A stretch of 64,000 bases of DNA. Source: Heliocidaris erythrogramma. Its lineage: Eukaryota > Echinodermata > Echinoidea > Camarodonta > Echinometridae. Below the pieces are notes generated by a model. That model saw nothing but the letters and a program-made list of their open reading frames with translations, did not search any database and was not told where the DNA came from. The stretch lies in the NCBI GenBank assembly GCA_025617745.1, contig CM046871.1:36366722-36430721 (forward strand). Reading direction: 5' to 3'. Each line of letters opens with the position of its first letter. Positions within the stretch are counted from its first letter, which is position 1. Shown here piece by piece: positions 50,063-60,627 of this stretch. Both the position numbers and the translations under genes were made by a program.

Positions 50063-51355
50063 TTAATACCCCCGCCCCGTGAGAACAGCCTTTCTTGACT
50101 TTTGGTCGAAAACTGAGGAAGTAGTTTGATCCGCAAGATTTTTCCCTGATTTACTGCCATAGATATGCCGTTTCCATGGCAACGCAGCTTCCGACACATC
50201 AAAAAAATATGCTGTACACATCTTCCCAGTAAGACCAATGTGTGTACCAAATTTCATGACTTTCGGTCAAAAACTGAGGAAGTAGTTCGATCCGCAAGGT
50301 GTTTCCTTGATTTTCTGCCATAAATATGCCGTTACCATGGCAACGCAGATTCCGACTCATCCGAAAAATATGTCTTGCAGATCTTCCCATCAAGACCAAT
50401 GTGTGTACCAAATTTCATGACTTTCGGTCAAAAACTGAGGAAGTAGTTCGATCCGCAATGTGTTTCCTTGATTTTCTGCCATAAATATGCCGTTACCATG
50501 GCAACGCAGATTCCGACTCATCCGAAAAATATGTCTTGCACATCTTCCCACCAAGACCAATGTGTGTACCAAATTTCATGACTTTCGGTCAAAAACTGAG
50601 GAAATAGTTTGATCCGCAATGTGTTTCCTTGATTTTCTGCCATAAATATGCCGTTACCATGGCAACGCAGATTCCAACTCATCCGAAAAATATGTCTTGC
50701 ACATCTTCCCATCAAGACCAATGTGTGTACCAAATTTCATGACTTTCGGTCAAAAACTGAGGAAGTAGTTCGATCCGCAATGTGTTTCCTTGATTTTCTG
50801 CCATAAATATGCCGTTACCATGGCAACGCAGATTCCGACTCATCCGAAAAATATGTCTTGCACATCTTCCCACCAAGACCAATGTGTGTACCAAATTTCA
50901 TGACTTTCGGTCAAAAACTGAGGAAGTAGTTCGATCCGCAATGTGTTTCCTTGATTTTCTGCCATAAATATGCCGTTACCATGGCAACGCATATTCCGAC
51001 TCATCCGAAAAATATGTCTTGCACATCTTCCCATCAAGACTAATGTGTGTACCAAATTTCATGACTTTCAGTCAAAAACTGAGGAAGTAGTTGATTCGCA
51101 AGCTGTTTTCCTTGATTTTCTGCCATAAATATGCCGTTACCATGGCAACGCAGATTCCGACTCATCCGAAAAATATGTCTTGCACATCTTCCCACCAAGA
51201 CCAATGTGTGTACCAAATTTCATGACTTTCGGTCAAAAACTGAGGAAGTAGTTCGATCCGCAAGATTTGCAACGGACCGACCGACCGCCCGCCCGACCGC
51301 CCAACCATCGACTGATTCCAGTATACCCCCTTCAAACTTCGTTTGGCGGGGGTAT
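50063..51355. repeat. 161-bp tandem satellite element with terminal hairpin
   Basis: About 7.4 copies of a 161-bp unit (CATGACTTTCGGTCAAAAAC, GCCATAAATATGCCGTTACC, CAAGACCAATGTGTGTACCA). Left edge TACCCCCGCCCC; right edge a stem TATACCCCC / GGGGGTATA around CTTCGTTTGG. The whole is flanked by a 22-bp direct repeat (50021-50042 and 51356-51377). This layout matches tandem-cored non-autonomous elements of the Pearl/Helentron-associated kind; that assignment is inference. Confidence 0.85.
50170..51148. promoter_or_regulatory. Seven consensus RFX X-box motifs in the 161-bp satellite
   Basis: GTTTCCATGGCAAC at 50170-50183 and GTTACCATGGCAAC at 50331, 50492, 50653, 50814, 50975 and 51135 all fit RYYNYY-N(1-3)-RRNRAC. 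RFX factors bind this near-palindrome in ciliary gene promoters. Binding here is untested; the array lies about 1.2 kb past the 3' end of PACRG coding sequence. Confidence 0.6.
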
Positions 51356-51685
51356 AATAATTTAATTCATGGCTAGACAGTTTCCAAGAAATTAATTTTA
51401 GGCTACCAGTATACTCTCTTGCAACTGTCATTAAAAGTACAATATAAAGAAACATGAAATAAGGCATAAAATAATTATAAAATTGCATAATCAAAGTATC
51501 ATAATCATTACAACACATGTATCAAACAATTACCAAGTATCACGAGTAAAGATATGACGAGTGAATGAGTAAAAAGGGTATTTCTGTCAGTGCCATAATA
51601 CCCAGTAAATAAACAGGTTCCACATTCAATTAAAGTGGATGCACAATTGAATCCAAAATTATGGAAGAAAGTGCAGACGACAAGT

Positions 51686-51760
51686 GATCATTTCGGCAGC
51701 AGGTGGGTGTGTTGCCGGCTTCTTCTTGGTGACCTTCTTGGTGCTATCCTTCTCAGCCAT
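51686..51760 (-). pseudogene. Truncated histone H1 gene start
   Basis: Minus-strand ATG at 51760 opens MAEKDSTKKVTKKKPATHPP followed by AAEMI, matching the N-terminal tail and first residues of the winged-helix domain of sea urchin-type H1 (AEKxxxKKV..KKPA.HPPAAEM). Similarity stops at about 51686; the frame then runs into unrelated sequence. No globular domain or Lys-rich tail follows, and H1 genes normally lack introns, so this looks like a 5' fragment. A donor-like GT does not occur at the breakpoint. Confidence 0.7.
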
Positions 51761-52362
51761 CTTGGTAAACGTTGCATCGTGAAGTCGTAACATATCGAGT
51801 TAAATGAACATACGTGTAGTAGGTTTCATAACGAGAAACCCTAATCATAACCCAATACTGATCATCATTCAAGATTAAATGCCTGAATATTTAGCTACAC
51901 AGACCATGTACATCAGCAGGACATCATACATTGTGGTGAAAGTCAACTTGTTTTCAGCAATTTATGCATTCAAACAGGATTATTTATTTCCATGCTTGAA
52001 AAACCTTGACACAAATGTATGTATGTTGAAAATTGTGTAAATTTAATTTGTTATTTAAAAAAAAAATGTATGTACTGTTCTTGCACCAAAAGAATTTGAG
52101 CAAAGTTTTGAGTTACCAATAAATATCGGGTCTTTGTGCTCTTTATTTCCTCAGGCTCTTGGAAAATACATGAAAAGAATTCTTAAAACATACATTGTAG
52201 AATATGGAATGAAAAATAGAAGATATATGCAAGGGCAATATACAAGGGACAATGAACAAAATATAAATATCTAATCAATTTACAATTTACACAGTTCCTT
52301 TTCATGTCAAGCCAGTCAAGGAAAGGATTGACACAGTTCTTTGATCACATGCTATGAGAGCA

Positions 52363-52647
52363 TCAGTTGAGCACCGACGATTCATACGTGGGAACCATGT
52401 ACTTGATGTTGATAAATGCATCATCACCGCCTTTCTTCTCAAACGCTACAAGCACTTCATGAATGAGGTCACCGATGTTCTCTCTCCTCTGCTGTCCGTA
52501 ATCAATGCTGTCTCCAGAGTTCAGATTTTTGTTCTTGAAGGTGTTGAGAACAGGAAGGATTTGCCGATAGTATGGGACAAGAGCTTCTCCAACATTATCA
52601 CCAGACACAACAAGGTGCTGCAGTACCTTTAACGTTGTACATAAAAC
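52363..52647 (-). CDS. PACRG: PACRG exon 3
   Basis: Residues 140-233 and TGA stop, after GACTTTACAG. It contains [29 protein letters not shown] and the conserved C-terminus [11 protein letters not shown]. Confidence 0.95.
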   Translation of the reverse strand, partial: VLCTTLKVLQHLVVSGDNVGEALVPYYRQILPVLNTFKNKNLNSGDSIDYGQQRRENIGDLIHEVLVAFEKKGGDDAFINIKYMVPTYESSVLN

Positions 52648-55600
52648 CTGTAAAGTCAAAACAGAAGCAACAATTTATGAAATAATCATTTTTTACAGAT
52701 GTCATTAGAAAATTTAGATATACAATACATTATATACAATCACTGGTATACTGATAAAGATCTCCATTAATTCTGATTAAAATGAATTAAAATCACTATG
52801 AAATTTAATGCATGTAGGAGGAAAAAATATGGTTGCCTGAAAATCGTAGATTAGTCAGGAGTCAGTTAAATACATGTAATATCCCTATCTGCTGTAGACA
52901 ACTTAGCAGTTTGTTGAGGGGGGGGGGGGGGGGGGGGTTTAACATAAAACTATATATTAAAGTGATTAGGTAACTTTGTGGAGGCTTGACAAAATCTGAG
53001 CTGTCTGGCCTTACATGCTATCAGTGTATGTAATATGGTGTAAAAATGAAGCCCATGGGGGAAAAAGCACTTCAAAATCACCATGTGCTTCACAAAAGTA
53101 AACATATGCAAATGACCGGAAATGCCAGACTCATTTTCCCCATTGACTCAGTGTTAGACTAAAGTGTATGGCCATACGCTTTCGTAAATGGGAGTATTCA
53201 GTCACAGATATCTTAATAATAGCATTATATATATGAAAACCTTTCTATGCCTGGCTATTTATTTATCCTTCTGAACATCATTATACAAGACAGATATCAA
53301 AATTCAACAATTTATTAAATCAAGCTTCCACAAAGTTACTGAATGCCTTTAACAGATAATTGTTTAAAAAAACAAGAACAAAAGTAAAAGCGGTTTTCAT
53401 TACATGAAACTAAAAGGAAACAATATCAGAGCACATTTACACCACAGAAACATGCATGCAAATTAAATATTTCTCTGTTTTGTCTATATTCAAATTTCCT
53501 TTCTATAACAATTTAACTCATTTTCTTTTTAATTTCATGGACTTTTCGTCAGTGCATATTCTATTGCTAACTATACAAGGAGAAAAGAAAAATTGGGGGG
53601 GGGGGGGGGGTGTTGGAAGAGGAACAACAAAAACATAGGAATGAGAGAGAGTAAGAGTAATACAAGAGATAGTTAGAATAAAAAGCATAACGATCAAACC
53701 CACCTTTTCATTTTTCAAGTTCAATGCATTCTTGATCGGGATGATGAGCTGTGGAATAACTGGAAGTATCTTGGAACCGCCATGCTCCAACATGTCATGA
53801 ACGCCTTGTCTTGCAAAGAACTCGTATGGATGTTTCGTTTCACAGAGACCATCAAAGAACATTGGCAGGTAGTGGTGGTAGTCAAGCTTTTCAATTTCAA
53901 CCTGAAATAAAGACAAACAGGATGATTAACTATCATGAATCTGAAAATTACTAATGTTAACAACATTAAAGTGGAACTAGATGTTCAATACTAGACATAG
54001 AAATCTAGATCTAAAATTCGGAGTAGAGTTCAAGGCAGTTGCATGCAAAATCAAAGTTGCACTGAAAGAGTCTACTACCCTTGTAAAAAAGTACTGCAGT
54101 ATTACTGCAGTAGTACTGCAGTAATCCTGCAGTACTCGCAATATATTTGCAGTACTTGTGGTACTTTTGCAGTATGATCACTTCACCTAATAGTATACCG
54201 ACCAGTCATAATACCGACCATTAAGCGTATCATGGCATCTAGCGCGCCTCTTGCAAATCAACGCATGGAACTACGCGTAGAATGCCTAGCAACGTTGAGA
54301 ACAGCCAAAATAGAGCAAGATGAGGAATAAAAACGTAAGTATTATCAATTTGTTAATTTTTCATATTTTCATTAAAATAATCTCTTTTCATAAATTGCCA
54401 TTGACTTATGTACAGGGGTCGGTAATAAAACGCACTTTTCCCTCTATGCGTAAAATGAGATGACTCTATTGCTAGAACTATTGACTCTAAACTATAGCCT
54501 AATCGTATTTGCAACTTAATACAAATTCCAATTTACAACGTAAGAATGGTCAGGGGTTCTAAAGCTACGCAGGTCCTAAAGCTACGCACCCCGCAAGCTT
54601 TAGGACCCTTTCATTTTGTCGAACAAATTTGGAATGAGCATCGACTTGAAAATCAATGTTATTGACATTCTTCTGTCGAAACTTTCTCAGTGATACAACT
54701 TCGGAATATATATCAATATTTTTAAAGAAATTTCCCGAAATAAAATGACTTTTTAGGGGCTGGAAATAAAGTGCATAGCTTTAGGTCCTCCCTCATGATA
54801 CTTTAATAAAAATGATTTCCAATTTCATGTTTGTTAGAACTTAGACCATACATCATGTACGGCAAGGGGTCCTAAAGCTACGCGGGTCCTAAAGCTACGC
54901 ACCATACAAATCACATACACGCGCAATGCAACGCGTTCAAATCAGGCTAAAACACACACGCGATACACACAGTCAATTTCAATATCAAGATTTGCATTCA
55001 TTTATTGCATGTGCGTAGCTTTAGGACCCCTTCATTTTTAAGAACAAAATTTGACATCGGCATTGATATCGACCTGAAAACGGGCATTATTGACATTCAC
55101 CCATCGTAATTTTCTCCACAAATCAACTTTAGAATATCCAGAATCAGGATATGGAATGAAATTGGTGACAAGCCAGTGATTTATGTGACCTTTTAGCTGC
55201 TGAAAACAAAGTGCGTAGCTTTAGGTCCCCCCATCATACATTAATATAATATTGACATGCATTCTTCTGTTATTCCATTAACTTCAGCGTTATGGATCTA
55301 CTACAGTACAAGGAACAGGTAAAAAAAGGGTAGCCCGGTGACAATGATATTCAACTTCAAGTTACGTTCTAATCTTTTTCATTTTTCTAACCTTGCATCG
55401 ACTTTCTTCATTATTTATAAAGTGTTGTTTTATTAACTTTTTTAGAAGACACCCCACCAAAACTGGCAAAAGTAACTTTTTCTCTAAATCAAGACTAAGT
55501 AAGATAAGATTAAGAAGCTAACGTTAGACTCTTATAGTCTAATTTTACATGACAAAAATTACCTTCCATGCAATTTTGTTTCCTTTTGTGTCATGCTCTA

Positions 55601-55781
55601 ATGCTATAGGGAAATCTCCTCTTTCGTAGAATTTCCTGAAGCTTGTGCTATGTGCGAGTGGTCTTTCGATGAAGGCTCCCGCTGGTGGAGGTGCAACCAC
55701 AACAGCGTTCTTCATCCGCGATTTTGTAGTGAATCCTTCTGCCGTGAGCTTCTTTTCGGTTCCCTGCTTTGATCGCATCAT
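52363..55781 (-). CDS. PACRG: Parkin co-regulated gene protein (PACRG), whole gene
   Basis: Exons 55781-55563, 53901-53704 and 52647-52363 join in phase 0 to 233 aa. The match to animal PACRG is nearly continuous: [18 protein letters not shown], then [56 protein letters not shown] and ending [11 protein letters not shown]. Known: PACRG is an armadillo-like inner-junction protein joining A and B tubules of axonemal doublet microtubules, so it acts in cilia and sperm flagella. Vertebrate forms are slightly longer at the variable N-terminus. In vertebrates the gene is head-to-head with parkin; no parkin exon was seen in the 8 kb upstream. Intron 1 holds an iterated-word repeat. Exon joins are clear from homology and splice sites. 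Confidence 0.96.
53704..53901 (-). CDS. PACRG: PACRG exon 2
   Basis: Residues 74-139, from [10 protein letters not shown] to NALNLKNEK, after TTTATTTCAG and before a GTGGGT donor. It carries the strongly conserved [17 protein letters not shown] block. Confidence 0.95.
54085..54180. repeat. CTGCAGTA short repeat
   Basis: Irregular iterations of the palindromic word TACTGCAGTA within PACRG intron 1. Confidence 0.7.
54545..55250. repeat. Iterated-word repeat GGTCCTAAAGCTACGC in both orientations
   Basis: Two related units (about 54545-54810 and 54860-55250) each carry two direct words CCTAAAGCTACGC then inverted (GCG)TAGCTTTAGG words, eight occurrences in all. Shared interior: TTGACATTC, TTTCTC, TGACTTTTTAG/GACCTTTTAG. 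In PACRG intron 1; no coding potential. Confidence 0.75.
55563..55781 (-). CDS. PACRG: PACRG exon 1
   Basis: Residues 1-73, starting [12 protein letters not shown] and ending GNKIAWK before a GTAATT donor. Two adjacent ATGs occur at the start; the first is used here. The N-terminal 35 residues are the family's variable part. Confidence 0.92.
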
Positions 55782-56283
55782 TTTTGCGTAAATCCTTGGG
55801 TTAATCTAAATGAAAGAGTTGTAAAAGTGTAATTTTAGACGACAAATGTGGGGTAGTACGTTCACGATTGTTCGTTTCAAAGCGTGTTGTAGATTCTATG
55901 TGCGTTAACTGTTTGTGGTGGTACGTCTTCGCAGTGGAGTTACGTGCATCCTCAACGCAACGATGTTTCGCACAAACAACCCGGGTGGTGGTACGGCCGT
56001 GTTTGTAGACAAACATGGTGTGGCTGTTGCATAGAGACGCAACCTCGTTCATATACTTATATAAATGAACAGGGCAAAGTAATACTTATTTTTTATCAAA
56101 ATTTAGATTAAAAAAACATTATTTTTTAATTACCGTCGTAAAACAATATTTCATTATGATAATATAGTTTAAAATATTTTCAAATAAATTTTAATTTGTA
56201 AACAAAATCTTTCGGCATATTACTCCCAGTGTTAAAGATCGTATGCTCGATCTATAATGAAAAACACAAGTCAGAAAAAATTG

Positions 56284-56355
56284 GAACCAGCGGGATTCGA
56301 ACCTGTCATCTACTGCTTGCCGGGCAGCGACTTAACCACCAGGCTATTCTGGTTC
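56284..56355 (-). tRNA. tRNA-like module, left arm (also at 56575-56646; third copy truncated)
   Basis: The 72-base module runs from GAACCAG to CTGGTTC (7-bp acceptor-like pairing), with A-box TAGCCTGGTGG, anticodon-like stem-loop CTGC-CCGGCAA-GCAG (GGC in the anticodon place, C instead of U before it), B-box GGTTCGAATCC and a T6 terminator just downstream. D and T stems pair poorly, so it may be a SINE-type tRNA relic rather than a working tRNA. Confidence 0.5.
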
Positions 56356-57060
56356 ACGGCCAAGTCACGACGAACTAGAATCAAATACCCAAGATCCTCT
56401 TCTTTCTGACTCATTAATATTCAAACGGTCCGCCGTGGAACAATGGTTAGTAAACGAAGAAGCTTGACTGGGGAGGAATTTTTAATTTGTAAACAAAATC
56501 TTTCGGCATATTACTCCCAGTGTTAAAGATCGTATGCTCGATCTATAATGAAAAACACAAGTCAGAAAAAATTGGAACCAGCGGGATTCGAACCTGTCAT
56601 CTACTGCTTGCCGGGCAGCGACTTAACCACCAGGCTATTCTGGTTCACGGCCAAGTCACGACGAACTAGAATCAAATACCCAAGATCCTCTTCTTTCTGA
56701 CTCATTAATATTCAAACGGTCCGCCGTGGAACAATGGTTAGTAAACGAAGAAGCTTGACTGGGGAGGAATTTTTAATTTGTAAACAAAATCTTTCGGCAT
56801 ATTACTCCCAGTGTTAAAGATCGTATGCTCGATCTATAATGAAAAACACAAGTCAGAAAAAATTGGAACCAGCGGGATTCGAACCTGTCATCTACTGCTT
56901 GCCGGGCAGCGACTTAACCACCAGGCTATTCTGGTCAAGCTATTCTAGTCAAGCTTCTTCGTTTACTAACCATTGTTCCACGGCGGACCGTTTGAATATT
57001 AATGAGTCAGAAAGAAGAGGATCTTGGGTATTTGATTCTAGTTCGTCGTGACTTGGCCGT

Positions 57061-57132
57061 GAACCAGAATAGCCTGGTGGTTAAGTCGCTGCCCGGCAAG
57101 CAGTAGATGACAGGTTCGAATCCCGCTGGTTC
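57061..57132 (+). tRNA. tRNA-like module, right arm (also at 57352-57423 and 57643-57714)
   Basis: Inverted counterpart of the left-arm module with the same A-box, B-box and T6 terminator. Copies are spaced exactly 291 bp and look identical to each other, so they are young or homogenised. Confidence 0.5.
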
Positions 57133-57852
57133 CAATTTTTTCTGACTTGTGTTTTTCATTATAGATCGAGCATACGATCTTTAACACTGGGAGTAATATG
57201 CCGAAAGATTTTGTTTACAAATTAAAAATTCCTCCCCAGTCAAGCTTCTTCGTTTACTAACCATTGTTCCACGGCGGACCGTTTGAATATTAATGAGTCA
57301 GAAAGAAGAGGATCTTGGGTATTTGATTCTAGTTCGTCGTGACTTGGCCGTGAACCAGAATAGCCTGGTGGTTAAGTCGCTGCCCGGCAAGCAGTAGATG
57401 ACAGGTTCGAATCCCGCTGGTTCCAATTTTTTCTGACTTGTGTTTTTCATTATAGATCGAGCATACGATCTTTAACACTGGGAGTAATATGCCGAAAGAT
57501 TTTGTTTACAAATTAAAAATTCCTCCCCAGTCAAGCTTCTTCGTTTACTAACCATTGTTCCACGGCGGACCGTTTGAATATTAATGAGTCAGAAAGAAGA
57601 GGATCTTGGGTATTTGATTCTAGTTCGTCGTGACTTGGCCGTGAACCAGAATAGCCTGGTGGTTAAGTCGCTGCCCGGCAAGCAGTAGATGACAGGTTCG
57701 AATCCCGCTGGTTCCAATTTTTTCTGACTTGTGTTTTTCATTATAGATCGAGCATACGATCTTTAACACTGGGAGTAATATGCCGAAAGATTTTGTTTAC
57801 AAATTAAAAATTCCTCCCCAGTCAAGCTTCTTCGTTTACTAAATAAATTTTA

Positions 57853-59060
57853 GTGTGATAAATTTACCAAGATGATGAGAATTTCTCCTCGAGAGCTCTA
57901 GCTCTGTGGATGATGATGCCATCGATCTTTACCCTTACGTACACGGTATAATTATGTACATCTCTTGGAATACCGGTCATCGATGGTACTGCATTATACC
58001 AAGGAGGTCTGTGATAACTCCTTGATTATACCAAACCATAGGATACCAAGTAACGGGATCTTAGTTTAAATCTTAGTTGGCCGATATAGGCCTGTTGGAA
58101 TGAAATAACCAATACAAGGTTATTCATAATTATTTGAAAATTGAATTATTTACCCAACAACGTAGGCATGGTAGGAACTAGGCCTATAGGCCTCAGTACA
58201 TTTGAATGTTTAGTTATACAGTATCCGTATTTTGTGTAGACTCATGTGGCTTCCAATGAAAGCCTCTTGCTTAACTTATATTATGTTGTCAATTCCCTAT
58301 TTAAATAAGAATGTATAGTCCAACTCAATAATTGGACAAGTAGGGGCAAGACAATTTGGAACATTATGGTCATCCCCATATAGATAGTCACGGCATGGAC
58401 CTAGGCCTATACCGTCCCACCTACTGCCGTAGAGTTATTGACTTGTATCTTTTCAAAAATTAAAAGATCCAATCTTTTTCTTTAACGAATTATGTAAGTT
58501 TTAATTTTTTTGAAATAATGATAAAGAAACAAATACGAACATATTGCATTTTCTTGGATTTGTTAATATTTCAATCATATCGATCAATGAATGGTCAACC
58601 AATAATTTTCTTTTTTTCTAATTCATTGAGAGTACCGGTACTTGAAACCAGTACGCGCTATAAGCAACAACACAGGGGGAACCATTTCAGTGCACTATGG
58701 CTGCGTCGGTAGAACTCTCCGCTCCCGATTCTTCTCTCTTTTTTCCATCCATCTGCATGCATGCACTGCCGCGCGCCACTCCCTGAACTGAAATCGGGCT
58801 GTAAATCCCTGTGAAAATCCCTGAAAATATCAGGAAATGTCCCATTTACATATTGGTGCCAAAGTGAAAAATATACCCCCTAAACGCGTTCGGCCAGATT
58901 AGTCAAAAGCACCCCTTTTTGTTGAAAATCAGCGTTTTTGGACCCCGCGTTCCACCTGAAAAAAATACCCCTTTTTACGCGTTTTCTTGGACGCGCATGT
59001 GTACACCCATATATCTGAGTGGCCCCCCTCCCCCCGGGTGGAAGCCTGTCATCATGCATA
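57853..59060. other. No gene seen
   Basis: AT-rich sequence, then at 58860-59040 a block with TACCCC and CGCGTT words (possible old repeat). No parkin-like or other exon was recognised on the plus strand. Confidence 0.5.
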
Positions 59061-59219
59061 GTCATTGAATGAAATATAATGGAGATAAGTATATCTTTAA
59101 TCAGTTTAAAAAGTTAGGTGTGTTGTTTGATATTGCCAGTATGCCTACATTTCCTGATACTACTTCACAGACTTTGGTTAATCAATTATATAAATTGCTG
59201 TCTGCATATGCGCAACCTT

Positions 59220-59360
59220 TGTCAGCAAAAAGGGAGGGGGAAAGGGAGATGCAAGAGGCAAGGGAAAAGGAGAAAAGAGAAAGGAGAAGAAAAAAAGAAA
59301 AGAAAAGGGAAAGGAAAGGAAAACAGAAACAGAAAGAAGGGAAGAAAAGATAAAGAAGGA
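59220..59360. repeat. Purine-rich low-complexity stretch
   Basis: AGGGAAAAGGAGAAAAGAG-type sequence; the Lys/Arg/Glu-rich frame is not credible as a gene. Confidence 0.7.
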
Positions 59361-59389
59361 AAAACTGTTTTGGTCGCTCGCTCGCAAAA

Positions 59390-60075
59390 ACACTAATGGC
59401 ACAATGCGTCCCCCTTCGACAATAGGCTGCAGCCGCCCCTGAGGATTTTCAAATATGATATTCGGGCAACCAACACTTCATATTCGGGCAGCGAAGTGAG
59501 GTGCCAGAATATCGTTATTTGGGCAGCGAGGTCCCCAGATGAACTTTTGTACATTTTCTGTACGCAAAGTTATGAAATATTTGTTCGCTCGTTCAAAAAA
59601 AAATAGAAATTGAAAAGTTGATAATCAGGCAAAAGGCGTCCCCCTTCGGCAAAGTTCTGATATTCGGGCAACCACCACTTCACGGGCAGCGAAGTGAGGT
59701 GCCAGAATATCCACATAATATTTGGGGAGCGAGATTCCCAGATAATTATGTAACTTCTGTACATTTTTTCTACGAAAAGTAAACACAAATTGCTCGCTCG
59801 CAAAAAAAAAAAACAGAAATTGAAAAGTTGATATACGGGCAAAAGGCGTGCCCCTTCGGCAGTGGGCTGCAGCCCCCTCCCCCGATGACTTTCAAAGTTC
59901 CGATATTCGGGCAACCAACGACCACTTCATATTCAGACAGCGAGGAGAAAGAATATCCACATATTTGGGCAGTGAGGTAACTTATATACATTTTCTCTAC
60001 GAAAAGTTTTAAAAAAATTAGAAATTGTAAAGTTGATATTCTTGCAAAAGGCGTCATCCCCCTCCTTGCAAAAAT
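59390..60075. repeat. Degenerate tandem repeat, about 200-230 bp, three copies
   Basis: Units recur with GGCAAAAGGCGTCCCCCTTC, GATATTCGGGCAACCA, GGCAGCGAAGTGAGGTGCCA and TAGAAATTGAAAAGTTGATA. Frames across copies look protein-like only because the DNA repeats. Confidence 0.75.
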
Positions 60076-60388
60076 GGGCCTGTATGATCAAGATCTCTAC
60101 ATCTATGGTTTTCTTTAATTATTGTTTGTGTGTGTGTGCGGGGGGGGGGAGAGATAAAGGTCCAGCATTTTTGTCGGAAAATATGGGTGTCACCCCCCCC
60201 CCCCCTCCCCATTCAAAATGTTCTCGCGACGCCCCTGGTTTGAAAACAAGACGGGCTGCGCTCGATCACTTTCTGCATGTAATGCCAGGACCCCGTAAGA
60301 AAGGAGAAAGAAATTCAAACACTTGGGGTATATTTATATTCCTTTATTTTAAATAGTTCGGTAGTGTTTTCATCTAGAGGAAACTCTT

Positions 60389-60600
60389 CAGTGGCGGATC
60401 CGGGGGGGGGGGGGGGGGGTGCACAGGGGGTACGTGCCCCCCCCCCCCGGCCAAAAAAGGCAGAGAAAAAAGGAGAGTCTCTAAAATGCTGAGGACTTTT
60501 TTTTTTTTGCTTGTCAGAGAATTTTGGAGGGAAAAAAGCATTTTTATTTTGGTGTGTGCCCCCCCCCCCTCCCGTTTACTCAATCCTGGATCTGCCACTG
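60389..60600. mobile_element. hAT-like MITE, same family as 18202-18628
   Basis: Starts CAGTGGCGGATCCGG and ends TCCTGGATCTGCCACTG, flanked by CTCTT on both sides (60384-60388, 60601-60605). It contains long G and C runs and the module CTGAGGACT-poly(T)-GCTTGTCAGAGAATTTTGG shared with 48085-48302. Confidence 0.85.
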
Positions 60601-60627
60601 CTCTTACTGGAATTTTGATATTTTTAA

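Larger units (their letters stand above)
56182..57852. repeat. Giant palindrome of 291-bp tRNA-like units
   Basis: Left arm: units start at 56191, 56482 and 56773 (exact 291-bp period), the third cut off near 56936. Right arm: inverted units start at 56951, 57242 and 57533, ending about 57840. Units look nearly identical by eye. Both edges carry AAATAAATTTTA (56182-56193 and 57841-57852), like a target duplication, so the whole may have inserted as one piece. Each complete unit holds a tRNA-like Pol III module. The design recalls foldback/TU-type elements, which also have tandemly repeated inverted arms, but the unit is unlike those known to me. Confidence 0.92.

Noticed and set aside
50063-51355. 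CRISPR-like array
   Set aside because: Repeats are contiguous 161-bp units without unique spacers, in eukaryotic DNA.
56013-56045. GTTGC-n8-GCAAC palindrome upstream of PACRG as an RFX X-box
   Set aside because: The half-sites are too far apart; the X-box consensus allows only one to three bases between them.
57855-57970. Minus-strand 38-codon frame ending near a GTAAAT donor, as an upstream PACRG exon
   Set aside because: No similarity to PACRG, whose N-terminus is already complete, and no joining acceptor was identified.
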